This document shows, piece after piece, positions 1 through 9,140 of a stretch of 64,000 nucleotides of DNA (positions are counted from its first letter, which is position 1; each line of letters begins with the position of its first letter). The stretch is from contig RFYV01000003.1 in the NCBI GenBank assembly GCA_009921265.1, positions 1 to 64,000 of the forward strand, read 5' to 3'. The stretch is from Betaproteobacteria bacterium (GTDB lineage Bacteria > Pseudomonadota > Gammaproteobacteria > Burkholderiales > Burkholderiaceae_C). The translations under genes were made by a program, and so were the position numbers. Below the pieces are notes generated by a model that worked only from the letters and a program-made list of their open reading frames with translations, was not told the DNA's origin and ran no database searches.

Positions 1-311
1 GCCATTCCGCCATTTGCCATTGCTGCCGCGATAGGTGCAAGGAAGGCGAATGATGAACCTAAATAGCTAGGTACTTTGTTCTTAGTTAGCGTTAAGAAAA
101 CTAGAGTTCCAACGCCAGAGAAAAATAGCGTTGTGCTTGGTGGAAATCCGGTGATGATTGGTACTAAAAATGTTGCGCCGAACATAGCGGCGATATGTTG
201 AACGCCAACGCCAATTGTCAGTGGCCAAATTAGACGTTCTCCTGGCTTAACTACATCGCCGTCAGCAATGCTCTTTCCATTTCCATGAAGCTTCCAAGAT
301 AAAAGCGACAT
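1..311 (-). CDS. Uracil-xanthine permease (NCS2 family), N-terminal part, truncated by window edge
   Basis: Reverse-strand reading from CAT at 309-311 gives [104 protein letters not shown], typical of UraA/uracil permease ([21 protein letters not shown]). Absent from ORF track because it is open at the edge. Confidence 0.8.
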   Translation of the reverse strand, partial: MSLLSWKLHGNGKSIADGDVVKPGERLIWPLTIGVGVQHIAAMFGATFLVPIITGFPPSTTLFFSGVGTLVFLTLTKNKVPSYLGSSFAFLAPIAAAMANGGM

Positions 312-486
312 TCACTTTCCTTCCCATTGCATATTTATATGGCCATAGACCTCTCTATGACTGGGGAATATTTAGAACGAGGGTATGCGGATACGCCTTA
401 GTAACCCAGTAAATACACGCAAAATTACGGGCTATTTTGGGATGAACTGAGCGTGGTGCCCAAGAATTAAAAGTGAATCTTGGGGA

Positions 487-1572
487 TTAAAGGGTAAATC
501 GTGGGTAATCGTCGGTTACCAAAACTATTGCGTAACCATAGATGCGATTCCAAAATTCAATTGTTCCAAGAACAAAGTTCGCAGTTCCCTCTGGATATTT
601 TCCAGTTGCACTTGTGGTGATCCACGCGAAAAAAGTTAGAACAAATGCAATTGCCACGTAGATAATTCCCACAATATAAAGTGGAATTGCGAAGAGCCAT
701 TTAACTAGAGGTAGAACGCGAGATAGCTTTGCGCCACCTTCTATTTCTGGAAGGTCTACCTTGATATTTGGATTCGCTTCAATTGAAGGATATTCATCTG
801 TAAGCAATAAGGCGTAAGCCGCAATTCGCGCATTTAATTCCAGCATTGATTTATTAAAACTTAGAACATAACTTGGATAAACGCCACGAACCAAGAGTGC
901 ACTGTCTTTTTCTCCCATGGTTTGTTTGATATGGGTGGGCATATAACGAATGGCAAAGCCAACGCGTGGATGGTTGGCCAAATTAGGTTCCGAGCCATGA
1001 AAAATCATGACATGGTGCAGAGACATTTGACCTGGTTGAAGAATGATAGGGACCACTTCTTTGGGATCGACTTTGACAGCAATTTCTTGGCCTCTGGAAA
1101 GCAAATTGTTTTCTGCAAACGTATCAATGTGCTGCACCCTTTGATTTTGAGATCCTGGGACAACATTCATACAACCTGATTCAAGTGTGCTTGGTGTCAG
1201 TGCAATCCATGCTGTAATCACATCAACCGATGATAGGCCCCAGTAGTTGCCATCTTGATGCCATGATACGTATGCCTTGTCACCCGCATCTTTTGCAAAA
1301 AACTGAGATGCCCAACAAAAGATATTGGGACCTAAGACGTCTTCGACTGTATCTAAAACTTTTGGGTGTCTAACGATCGAGTTAATCCAAGGAGAAAGTA
1401 GATGCGGTTTTTGGTTGTAACGGCCCGCAATCTTTCCGCCAATTTTGGTTCTGAATTGATCTAAATGAACGTTGAGATTGCTAATTTCATCTGGCGCAAA
1501 TACATCAATAGGTGAGACATAGCCATCTCGTTGGTATTTTTGAATTTGCTCAGAGGATAAAACCTTTGTCAT
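487..1572 (-). CDS. Chimeric ORF: phytanoyl-CoA dioxygenase (PhyH) N-terminal ~230 aa fused to a DUF4389-like membrane C-terminus
   Basis: N-terminal part has PhyH features (WHQDGNYWG, HHVMIFHGSEPN, RVGFAIRYMPTHIKQTMGEKDSALLVRGV). C-terminal part (YPSYVLSFNKSMLELNARIAAYALLLTDEYPS...FFAWITTSATGKYPEGTANFVLGTIEFWNRIYGYAIVLVTDDYPRF) reads as DUF4389. Confidence 0.7.
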   Translation of the reverse strand: MTKVLSSEQIQKYQRDGYVSPIDVFAPDEISNLNVHLDQFRTKIGGKIAGRYNQKPHLLSPWINSIVRHPKVLDTVEDVLGPNIFCWASQFFAKDAGDKAYVSWHQDGNYWGLSSVDVITAWIALTPSTLESGCMNVVPGSQNQRVQHIDTFAENNLLSRGQEIAVKVDPKEVVPIILQPGQMSLHHVMIFHGSEPNLANHPRVGFAIRYMPTHIKQTMGEKDSALLVRGVYPSYVLSFNKSMLELNARIAAYALLLTDEYPSIEANPNIKVDLPEIEGGAKLSRVLPLVKWLFAIPLYIVGIIYVAIAFVLTFFAWITTSATGKYPEGTANFVLGTIEFWNRIYGYAIVLVTDDYPRFTL

Positions 1573-1679
1573 TCAATGCTCCAGTTTGATAGATGAAATT
1601 AACATTTAAATATGAAAGTCTAATGCTCGCAGTAAGTTTGGTGTTAATGCATTGGTAGATACCCTGATGGGGGTTTCGC

Positions 1680-2552
1680 TTGTTCTGCTTTTCGAAATTG
1701 TTATACGATCAAACCTCAATTGATGTAATGTTCTCTTCTATGACGAAAAATAAGTCTAATGTGCATTCCACTCTGACCAAACAATTATCGGGTGCTTTGT
1801 ATGCAGCTCCTGCCCTAGAAAAGGGCTTGGATATTTTGGAGTGCTTGGCGCAGGGTCCTGAGGGTAAAACTTTATTAGAGCTCTCTGAGGCATTAGGAAA
1901 ATCTTCAAGTGAAATTTACCGAATGGTAGAGGTGCTTGCAAGACGCGGTTACATCACGCGACAAGACGATGGTTTTCGATTAAGTTTAAAAATGTTTGAT
2001 TTGGGCAAACAGTTTTTACCATTAAGCGATATCACATCGATTGCCACATTGCATATGCACGAATTGGCTCTGTTAACGAGGCAATCGGTTCACTTGAGCA
2101 TGCACCACGACAAGCGTTTGGTGGTGGTGATATCCGTGCAAACGCCCGAACCTCTGGGCTTTAGTGTTCGACTTGGATCTCATTTTCCCTTTAGAACCGA
2201 TCGCACATCTGCTCGGGTGATTGCTGCATTTCAACCTGCAGAATTACAAAAAAAATGGATTGTTGAGTTGGTTGAAAATGCAAAGCCAACTGTTTTAAAC
2301 CCACGGTTGCTATTAAAAAAATTAAATGAAATACGGTTTAGAGGTTACGAGCAAGTACCCAGCGATACGGTCAATGGCATCACCGATATTGCGTTTCCTA
2401 TCTTTGATGCTTCTCATATGGGGGCAATCGCTTCCATCAATATGCCATATCTGAAACAACGCGATGCTCAAATGACAATTGCGCAATCACGATCGGCACT
2501 CAAAAAAACAGCAGAAACGATTTCAATTTATTTGGGTTCCAATTTGGCGTAG
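1680..2552 (+). CDS. IclR-family transcriptional regulator (start may be at 1741)
   Basis: N-terminal winged HTH (ALEKGLDILECLAQGPEGKTLLELSEALGKSSSEIYRMVEVLARRGYI) and an IclR effector domain; divergent from the PhyH gene. Confidence 0.9.
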   Translation: MFCFSKLLYDQTSIDVMFSSMTKNKSNVHSTLTKQLSGALYAAPALEKGLDILECLAQGPEGKTLLELSEALGKSSSEIYRMVEVLARRGYITRQDDGFRLSLKMFDLGKQFLPLSDITSIATLHMHELALLTRQSVHLSMHHDKRLVVVISVQTPEPLGFSVRLGSHFPFRTDRTSARVIAAFQPAELQKKWIVELVENAKPTVLNPRLLLKKLNEIRFRGYEQVPSDTVNGITDIAFPIFDASHMGAIASINMPYLKQRDAQMTIAQSRSALKKTAETISIYLGSNLA

Positions 2553-2636
2553 ATGGCAATACCTGTCTCATAAGGGCTTGTTTTATAACGGATTCGTTGT
2601 AAGAATAGCCGTTGACCTTTATATAGGGGAAATGAT

Positions 2637-3029
2637 ATGAAACGCGTCAAAAATAATACTTTCAGCGTACTTTTTTTATTAATGACTTTTTCAACAATGG
2701 TCATGGCAGATGCGTCGCCAGAATCCTTAGGCAAATGTGTGGGCTACATGGTTTATGCCACCTCCATGCAAAAAATGAAGGTTTCTGATTTTTCCAAAAA
2801 ATCACAAAACGTTTTTTCAAAAAATATAGGTAATTTTCAGCGCGACCAAGGTGCAATTACCAAATGCAAACAACATAACGAAACCGAGGCCAAATGCATC
2901 AGCGCCTTACCCACGTCTGCAGACGCTGTATTTTTCAAAAGCGTGATGAATGGCATCAATCAAGGAGGGAAAAATCACGATCCACAAGCCATTATCAAAA
3001 GCACCGACGAGGTTTGTGAAGCCTCTTGA
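2637..3029 (+). CDS. Small secreted hypothetical protein
   Basis: Signal-peptide-like N-terminus (MKRVKNNTFSVLFLLMTFSTMVMADA), four Cys in the mature part; no family recognised. Confidence 0.55.
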   Translation: MKRVKNNTFSVLFLLMTFSTMVMADASPESLGKCVGYMVYATSMQKMKVSDFSKKSQNVFSKNIGNFQRDQGAITKCKQHNETEAKCISALPTSADAVFFKSVMNGINQGGKNHDPQAIIKSTDEVCEAS

Positions 3030-3048
3030 ATATCATAGGAATCTAATC

Positions 3049-4002
3049 ATGAAATTATTTTTGTCTCTCTGTTTATTTGTAATCAGTATTTCTTTGCAAG
3101 CACAAACGTATCCATCAAAGTCCATTCGTATTGTGGTTCCATTTCCACCAGGAGGTTCTGCGGATTTATTGGCGCGTGCTCTGGGCGAAAAACTCACCGC
3201 ATCCATGGGTCAACCTGTCTTGATTGACAACAAACCCGGTGCAGGTGGTATTCCAGGGGCAGAAGCTGTTGCAAAATCTACAGCCGATGGATATACCTTG
3301 TTGTTTGCCAATACCAATATCGCCATCAATCCCAGTTTGTATCCCAAATTGCCTTATGACACGGCAACAACATTTACACCTGTTTTGTTGTTAGCCTTGG
3401 TACCTTCATTGATCATGGTGTCAGAAAAAACACCTGCAAACAATATTCAAGAGTTGATTGCATTGGCCAAAGCAAAACCCGAAACACTCAACTACGCATC
3501 GGCGGGCAGTGGAACTTTTCCACACTTGGCAATCGAGCTTTTTAAAATGCAAGCTGGTATTTCAATCACGCATATTCCATACAAGGGTGCAGCACCTGCA
3601 CTCAATGCCTTGCTCACAGGTGAAGTGCAAGTGCTTTGTAACGATATGTTGACGGGCTCGCAACACGTTAAATCAGGACGCTTGCGTGCATTGGGTTACA
3701 CAGGAAGCACACGTGCGCCAACCTTGCCGCAAATTCCAACCATGGCAGAAGCTGGTGTTAAAGACTATGTGGCTGTGGGTTGGCAAGGCATCATGGTTCC
3801 TACGGGCACACCCAAAGCAATCATTGATCGACTCAATGCAGAATTTAATAAAGCGCTCACAGATCCAACCTTGCGACAAAATTTATCGGCGCAAGGTTTG
3901 GTCATTAGTGGCGGTACTACTCAACAATTTGCAGAATTTATTGCACAAGATACTGAGCGTTGGCGCGCTGTCGTTAAAGCATCGGGTGCAAAACCAGAAT
4001 AA
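3049..4002 (+). CDS. Tripartite tricarboxylate transporter substrate-binding protein (Bug/TctC family)
   Basis: Signal peptide then YPSKSIRIVVPFPPGGSADLLAR...IDNKPGAGGIPGAEAVAKS.ADGYTLL; start moved from 2950 to ATG 3049, directly before the signal peptide. Confidence 0.93.
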   Translation: MKLFLSLCLFVISISLQAQTYPSKSIRIVVPFPPGGSADLLARALGEKLTASMGQPVLIDNKPGAGGIPGAEAVAKSTADGYTLLFANTNIAINPSLYPKLPYDTATTFTPVLLLALVPSLIMVSEKTPANNIQELIALAKAKPETLNYASAGSGTFPHLAIELFKMQAGISITHIPYKGAAPALNALLTGEVQVLCNDMLTGSQHVKSGRLRALGYTGSTRAPTLPQIPTMAEAGVKDYVAVGWQGIMVPTGTPKAIIDRLNAEFNKALTDPTLRQNLSAQGLVISGGTTQQFAEFIAQDTERWRAVVKASGAKPE

Positions 4003-4023
4003 AAATTTCAGTAAAGGACAAAA

Positions 4024-5307
4024 ATGCTGAGTAGAGAAGATAACAATCGTTTAACGCAAGTCGGGCCCGATACACCCTTGGGTCGCATGATGCGACGTTA
4101 TTGGCATCCGATTGCCACATCCGCAGAATTACCCAAGCCCGATTGCAAACCCATGCGAGCCAAATTATTGGGTCAAACCTTTGTGGCTTTCAGAGATACG
4201 AGCGGAAAAGTAGGCGTGATGGATGAGTTGTGCACGCACCGCGGTGCATCCATGGCGTTGGGGCGCGTTGAAGATGGAGGCATTCGTTGTATCTATCACG
4301 GATGGAAATTTTCTGTTGATGGCACGATATTGGATATGCCCAACAATGCAGACTCTACTTTTAAAGATCGATTAAAAGCACCCGCATATCCTGTTGTAGA
4401 AGTGTCGGGTTTGATTTGGACTTATATTGGTGACGCAAACAAAAAACCTCCCTTTAGAAGGTTTGCATACGATGAAGTACCCGATAGCAATCGAATTTTA
4501 TTTAGAGTCAATACCAGTGCTAATTTTTTTCAGATGTGGGAGGGAGGTACCGATTCTTCGCACGTGGGTATCTTGCACAGCAACCTCACGCGACCTGGTT
4601 GGCTCAAAGAAAACCATGGGGAAACTGCATTAGAAGTAAACGATATGGTGAGCGATGCGTGGGACGATATGTCTCCACAACTTGATATCGAAAATACGGC
4701 ATTTGGCTTTCATTACGCCAGCATTCGAAAAATTGGTGGGCCACAAGCCCGAAACAATGTTCGCCTCGTGCCGTTGTTTGAGCCTTATGGACGAGTGATT
4801 CAATTTCCTGATTTTTTTACCACCGTCTATGATGTGCCGATGGATGACGAGAACACGGCCACTTATTTGATTGATGCAAGCTTTTCACGCAAACTCGATT
4901 TGCAAGAAAGACTCAAACGCTCTGGCATGACCGAAGAACGTTTTTACAAAGACAACACCTTTGTCGCCAATTGGGATAACAGCTATTGGCAAGATCGCGA
5001 TGCGATGGAGAAAAGAAAAAATTGGAGTGGCTTTAAAGGCATCACACAAGAAGATGCAGTTATTTCAACGTCAATGGGCCCCATCTACGATCGAACACAA
5101 GAGCATCTGGTTGCGGCAGATGCAGCGGTTGTGCGCTTACGAAAGAGACTCATGGACTCTATCAATCTCAATGAGAAGGGTGAAGATCCGATAGGCCTTC
5201 ATTTGCAAGACATGACCAACGTGATTGGTTTTGATGTGGACATGCCTGATGGAAAAATATGGCGTGAGTACGCGCATCAACAAGGTTTGCACAAGGGTGA
5301 AAAATAA
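4024..5307 (+). CDS. Rieske [2Fe-2S] aromatic ring-hydroxylating oxygenase, large subunit (phthalate/vanillate oxygenase-like)
   Basis: Rieske motif CTHRG...CIYHGWKF; N-terminus LTQVGPDTPLGRMMRRYWHPIA typical of phthalate 4,5-dioxygenase-like oxygenases. Confidence 0.92.
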   Translation: MLSREDNNRLTQVGPDTPLGRMMRRYWHPIATSAELPKPDCKPMRAKLLGQTFVAFRDTSGKVGVMDELCTHRGASMALGRVEDGGIRCIYHGWKFSVDGTILDMPNNADSTFKDRLKAPAYPVVEVSGLIWTYIGDANKKPPFRRFAYDEVPDSNRILFRVNTSANFFQMWEGGTDSSHVGILHSNLTRPGWLKENHGETALEVNDMVSDAWDDMSPQLDIENTAFGFHYASIRKIGGPQARNNVRLVPLFEPYGRVIQFPDFFTTVYDVPMDDENTATYLIDASFSRKLDLQERLKRSGMTEERFYKDNTFVANWDNSYWQDRDAMEKRKNWSGFKGITQEDAVISTSMGPIYDRTQEHLVAADAAVVRLRKRLMDSINLNEKGEDPIGLHLQDMTNVIGFDVDMPDGKIWREYAHQQGLHKGEK

Positions 5308-6308
5308 TGAACAATAAAATGAATGCACGCGTTTTATCGCGCCGCCATTATTTAAAGCGGTCCGTAGCAGCGTCATTGATTGTGTCTGCTCCATTTGCAT
5401 TTGCTGCAGATGACAAGTACCCATCCAAGTCCATCAAGATGTTGGTTGGTTTTCCTCCTGGTGGTGCGATTGATTTAATTTCGCGATCGGTTGCAATTGA
5501 AGCGTCTAAAAAACTGGGACAAACGATCGTTATTGAAAATCGATCAGGCGCCAGTGGCACGATTGCATACAACGCACTCAAAAATTCTCCCTCCGATGGC
5601 TACACCCTTGCGCCTGTCACGATCACCGCATTTCGTGCGCCTGTGATTGAAAACGTCACCTTCGATCCGTTGCAAGATTTTGATTATGTGGCGGGTATCA
5701 CTGATATTCCATTTGGTGTTGTTGTTAAAGAAGATTCACCGTTTAAAACATGGGCTGATCTTTTGGCGTGGGGTCGCGCTAATCCTTCACAAATGATGTA
5801 TGGCGCGGCGGCAGGTTTGGGGAACACATCACATTTGTTTGTTGAAGAAGTCGCAGCAAAAGAAAATCTAAAGTGGACGCCTGTTCCATTTAGAGGAACA
5901 ACCGATTGCATGCAAGCATTACTCAGCAGTCAAATTGTTTTTACAGTTGATACCATTGCGGGCACTTCGGGACTCATCAAGGGCGGAAAGGTTCGTATCT
6001 TGGCCGTTGCAACCGATGCACGCTTACCCAGTTGGCCTCAAATACCCACCATGCGAGAGCTGGGATCTGCCATATCGGTCAATAACCTATGGGGCATTGC
6101 AGGACCCAAAGGCTTGCCCACTTCTGTGTATCAAACCCTAGAGGCTGCATTCAAATTTGCGATGGAGCAACAAAGCGTCATTGCGTTGCTTCAAAGTGTT
6201 GAGCAAAAGTCTTTGTACACGGATGGTAAAACATTTAGAGCGTTTGCAGAGCGTTCGGTTAAAGAGCAAAAAGAGGTACTTACTAAATACGGTTTTGCGA
6301 AAAAATAA
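5307..6308 (+). CDS. Bug/TctC-family tripartite tricarboxylate receptor
   Basis: YPSKSIKMLVGFPPGGAIDLISR, IVIENRSGASGTIA, SDGYTLAPV; start overlaps previous stop (TAATG). Confidence 0.92.
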   Translation: MNNKMNARVLSRRHYLKRSVAASLIVSAPFAFAADDKYPSKSIKMLVGFPPGGAIDLISRSVAIEASKKLGQTIVIENRSGASGTIAYNALKNSPSDGYTLAPVTITAFRAPVIENVTFDPLQDFDYVAGITDIPFGVVVKEDSPFKTWADLLAWGRANPSQMMYGAAAGLGNTSHLFVEEVAAKENLKWTPVPFRGTTDCMQALLSSQIVFTVDTIAGTSGLIKGGKVRILAVATDARLPSWPQIPTMRELGSAISVNNLWGIAGPKGLPTSVYQTLEAAFKFAMEQQSVIALLQSVEQKSLYTDGKTFRAFAERSVKEQKEVLTKYGFAKK

Positions 6309-6317
6309 AAAACACGC

Positions 6318-6767
6318 ATGATGGAATCACATTCGCTCAATTGGTCCGATGAATGGTTGCTAGGCTATACGCCAATGGACCAAGAACATGAAGAATTTGT
6401 TAAACAAATAGCATGCATGCAACAAGCCAATGAAACCGAATTACTGGGTCTGCTTGACTCTTTTTATCTTTTGGCCAAGCAGCATTTTGAAGCTGAAAAT
6501 AATTGGATGACGCAAACGCAATTTCCGCCGCGTGATTGCCATATCGATGAACACAATGCGGTGCTTCGTTCGATCGAAGAAGTCCGCCAACTGTTATCTG
6601 TTGGGCGTGTTGATGTTGCTCGTTCGCTCGTGGCTGAATTGGTAAATTGGTTTCCAGGGCATGCCACGCATCTTGACTCAGCACTCGCACATTGGATGTT
6701 TAAACAAAAAAATGACGGTAAGCCCGTTGTAATTCGACGAGGTCTAAATTTTGAAAAAACCAGCTGA
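6318..6767 (+). CDS. Bacteriohemerythrin
   Basis: WSDEWLLGYTPMDQEHEEFVKQI, HFEAENNWM, CHIDEHNAVL, HATHLDSALAHWM: hemerythrin diiron ligand pattern (H..HxxxE..HxxxH..HxxxxD). Confidence 0.88.
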   Translation: MMESHSLNWSDEWLLGYTPMDQEHEEFVKQIACMQQANETELLGLLDSFYLLAKQHFEAENNWMTQTQFPPRDCHIDEHNAVLRSIEEVRQLLSVGRVDVARSLVAELVNWFPGHATHLDSALAHWMFKQKNDGKPVVIRRGLNFEKTS

Positions 6768-8154
6768 TTTTCGACCTTCTGTTCCAACGTTGGAGTATCC
6801 ACGCGTTGCTGCATTTCAAGGGCGCGACGCATTTGATCATGCAAAGGCAGGTTTATCGCATCCCATATTTTCTGAGATGCTTTATAAACCGTGGGAGGCC
6901 GCGTACGCCCAATCCTTTCGTGGCATCACCACCGACGGTCATGTTATGCACGGATTGTTTTCATTGGGTCAACACGGTGCGCCTGTGGTTGCAATGCGCC
7001 AAGCAGTCGGTTATTTGTGGGAACAATTGTCCTCTGATGAACGTCAAGCGTTGAGCTATGCAGTTGACGCGCGTGAATGGCGCAGATGGAACAACACCGA
7101 ATATTATGTGTATCAACAAGGTTTGCGTTTGGAGTTGGTGTCGCCCGCTGTGCGTCAATTGATACTCGATGTTTTAAAAGCAAGCTTGAGTGAAATTGGT
7201 TATCAAAAAACGCGTGACGTCATGCGCTTAAATCATTTTTTGGGTGAACTCACCAACAACACCAAGGTGTTGGGTGAATGGAGTTTTAATTTCACCTTGT
7301 TTGGTTCTCCATCCGATACTGAACCTTGGGGTTGGCAAGTGATGGGTCATCATTTGGCGCTCAATTGTTTTGTAGGAGGCGGACAAATGATTTTGTCACC
7401 AGCATTTATGGGGGCTGAACCCACCTATGCTGATGTTGGCCCTTGGGCAGGTACACGTTTATTTGAAGCCGAAGAGAGTGGTGGTTTAGAGGTGATGCGT
7501 TCGCTCACACCATTTCAGCGCGATCAAGCGGTGTTATTTGCGTCTAATTTAGCCAAAGATTTGCCCGAGGGTCGCAGACACCGCGCCGATCAATTGCATT
7601 TGGGTGGCGCTTTTCATGACAATCGAATCATTCCACTCGAGGGTTTGTGTTGCAATCAATTGTCGTTGGAGCAAAAAAAGAAATTGCTCGATTTGGTGAA
7701 AGTTTTTGTAGAGCCATTACCAGAAGGCCCACAAAAAGCCCGATTAGAAGAAGTTGAAAAACACATTGATGCCACTTATTTTTGTTGGATCGGTGGATTT
7801 GGTGAAGACGATACGTTTTACTATCGCATTCAAAGTCCTGTGGTGATGATAGAGTTTGATCATCACTCGGGTGTTTATCTCGCCAATGAATTGCCCGCCA
7901 AATTTCATATACATACCATTGTGCGCACACCTAATGGCAACGACTACGGCATTGATTTGTTGCGACAGCATTACGCACAAAGTCATCACCAAGAAAGTAA
8001 ACCTGGCGATCATGGCGGTCATGTGGGGCATACCTACCCGCATTCGCACCTGGATTCCCATTCACACAACTTCAGTCATACGCATGATGGACACACCCAC
8101 CATCACTTGCATGATCACTCCAACGATCACCCACCAAACAAGGACAAAAAATGA
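6751..8154 (+). CDS. DUF3500-like protein with His-rich C-terminal tail (TTG start)
   Basis: WGWQVMGHHLALNCFVGGGQMILSPAFMGAEP, HIHTIVRTPNGNDYGIDLLRQHY resemble DUF3500; tail HTYPHSHLDSHSHNFSHTHDGHTHHHLHDHSNDH. Overlaps hemerythrin gene by 17 nt. Confidence 0.75.
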   Translation: MKKPADFRPSVPTLEYPRVAAFQGRDAFDHAKAGLSHPIFSEMLYKPWEAAYAQSFRGITTDGHVMHGLFSLGQHGAPVVAMRQAVGYLWEQLSSDERQALSYAVDAREWRRWNNTEYYVYQQGLRLELVSPAVRQLILDVLKASLSEIGYQKTRDVMRLNHFLGELTNNTKVLGEWSFNFTLFGSPSDTEPWGWQVMGHHLALNCFVGGGQMILSPAFMGAEPTYADVGPWAGTRLFEAEESGGLEVMRSLTPFQRDQAVLFASNLAKDLPEGRRHRADQLHLGGAFHDNRIIPLEGLCCNQLSLEQKKKLLDLVKVFVEPLPEGPQKARLEEVEKHIDATYFCWIGGFGEDDTFYYRIQSPVVMIEFDHHSGVYLANELPAKFHIHTIVRTPNGNDYGIDLLRQHYAQSHHQESKPGDHGGHVGHTYPHSHLDSHSHNFSHTHDGHTHHHLHDHSNDHPPNKDKK

Positions 8155-9137
8155 AACATTCATCGCAAAGACGCAAACTTGTCTTATCTGCTGCATTAGG
8201 CGCGCTTGTTTTACCCACAGCATGGGCGCAAAAACCAAAATTTCCCAATCGCGTTGTCAAGATGGTTGTTCCCTCAACACCAGGAGGTGGCCCCGATTTT
8301 GTCGGTCGCTTGGTTGCGCAAATGCTAAGTGTCAAATGGGGTCAAAGTATCATTGTTGAAAACCTTGCAGGCGCGTCTATGCAATTGGGAACCAACTCGG
8401 TTGTCAAAGCGATGCCTGATGGACATACGGTTTTATTCACGCCACCCACGCCGATCACTATTGCAAATTTTTTTGAACCTAAGCCGCCGTATGAAGTGAA
8501 CAAAGATTTAGTCACTGCTGGTTTGATGGGCCGCAATCCTGCTTTGATTGTGATTAATTCACAGGTTAAAGCTAATACCATGAAAGAATTTATTGCCTTA
8601 GCCAAAAAAGAAAAATTATTTTATGCGTCTCCTGGTCAAGGCCATGCGTTTCAACTCACCACAGAAATTATTTGTACCAAAGCAGGCATTCACATGACCC
8701 ACGTTCCCTACAAAGGCAGTAGCCCTGCGGTGATGGGGTTGATTGGTGGCGAAGTACAGTTTTTAGTTCAATCAACCGAGGCAGTCAAAGAGCACATCAA
8801 AAGTGGCCGCTTGCGTGCATTGGCAACGCTAGAAAATACAAGACTTGAAGCGTTTCCAGATGCGCCTACATTGGCAGAATCAGGTTTAGAAAATCTGGGA
8901 ATTATGAATTGGTATGGTTTATTTATGCCCATTGCAACGCCCAAAGATATTTTGGAATTTTGGGAAAGTGAATTGCAAGCGTTATCCAAAGATCCTGGAT
9001 TTAGAAAAAAAATGTTCGACATGAGTTTTGATCCTGTTTTTTATGGAACACAAGATTTTCTAAGCATCATGCAAAAAGAGCGCATGCAATGGCGTGATGT
9101 GATTGCTTCAACACAAGTTCAAACCAAGAAAGAGTAA
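8151..9137 (+). CDS. Bug/TctC-family tripartite tricarboxylate receptor
   Basis: FPNRVVKMVVPSTPGGGPDFVGRLVAQML, IIVENLAGASMQLGTNSVVKAMPDGHTVLF; ATGA overlap with previous stop. Confidence 0.92.
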   Translation: MKHSSQRRKLVLSAALGALVLPTAWAQKPKFPNRVVKMVVPSTPGGGPDFVGRLVAQMLSVKWGQSIIVENLAGASMQLGTNSVVKAMPDGHTVLFTPPTPITIANFFEPKPPYEVNKDLVTAGLMGRNPALIVINSQVKANTMKEFIALAKKEKLFYASPGQGHAFQLTTEIICTKAGIHMTHVPYKGSSPAVMGLIGGEVQFLVQSTEAVKEHIKSGRLRALATLENTRLEAFPDAPTLAESGLENLGIMNWYGLFMPIATPKDILEFWESELQALSKDPGFRKKMFDMSFDPVFYGTQDFLSIMQKERMQWRDVIASTQVQTKKE

Positions 9138-9140
9138 AAA

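Noticed and set aside
922-1179. 85-aa + strand ORF inside PhyH
   Set aside because: Antisense shadow of the PhyH reading frame; no family features.
2950-3048. Upstream start of the first Bug receptor ORF
   Set aside because: Overlaps the preceding hypothetical gene; ATG 3049 directly precedes a proper signal peptide.
8041-8150. CAC/CAT-rich tract as a possible DNA repeat
   Set aside because: Explained by the His-rich protein tail; no regular repeat unit.
7856-8359. 167-aa + strand ORF rich in Thr/Ile/His
   Set aside because: Frame-shifted shadow of the His-rich DUF3500 tail and next Bug gene; low-complexity artefact of CAT/CAC repeats.
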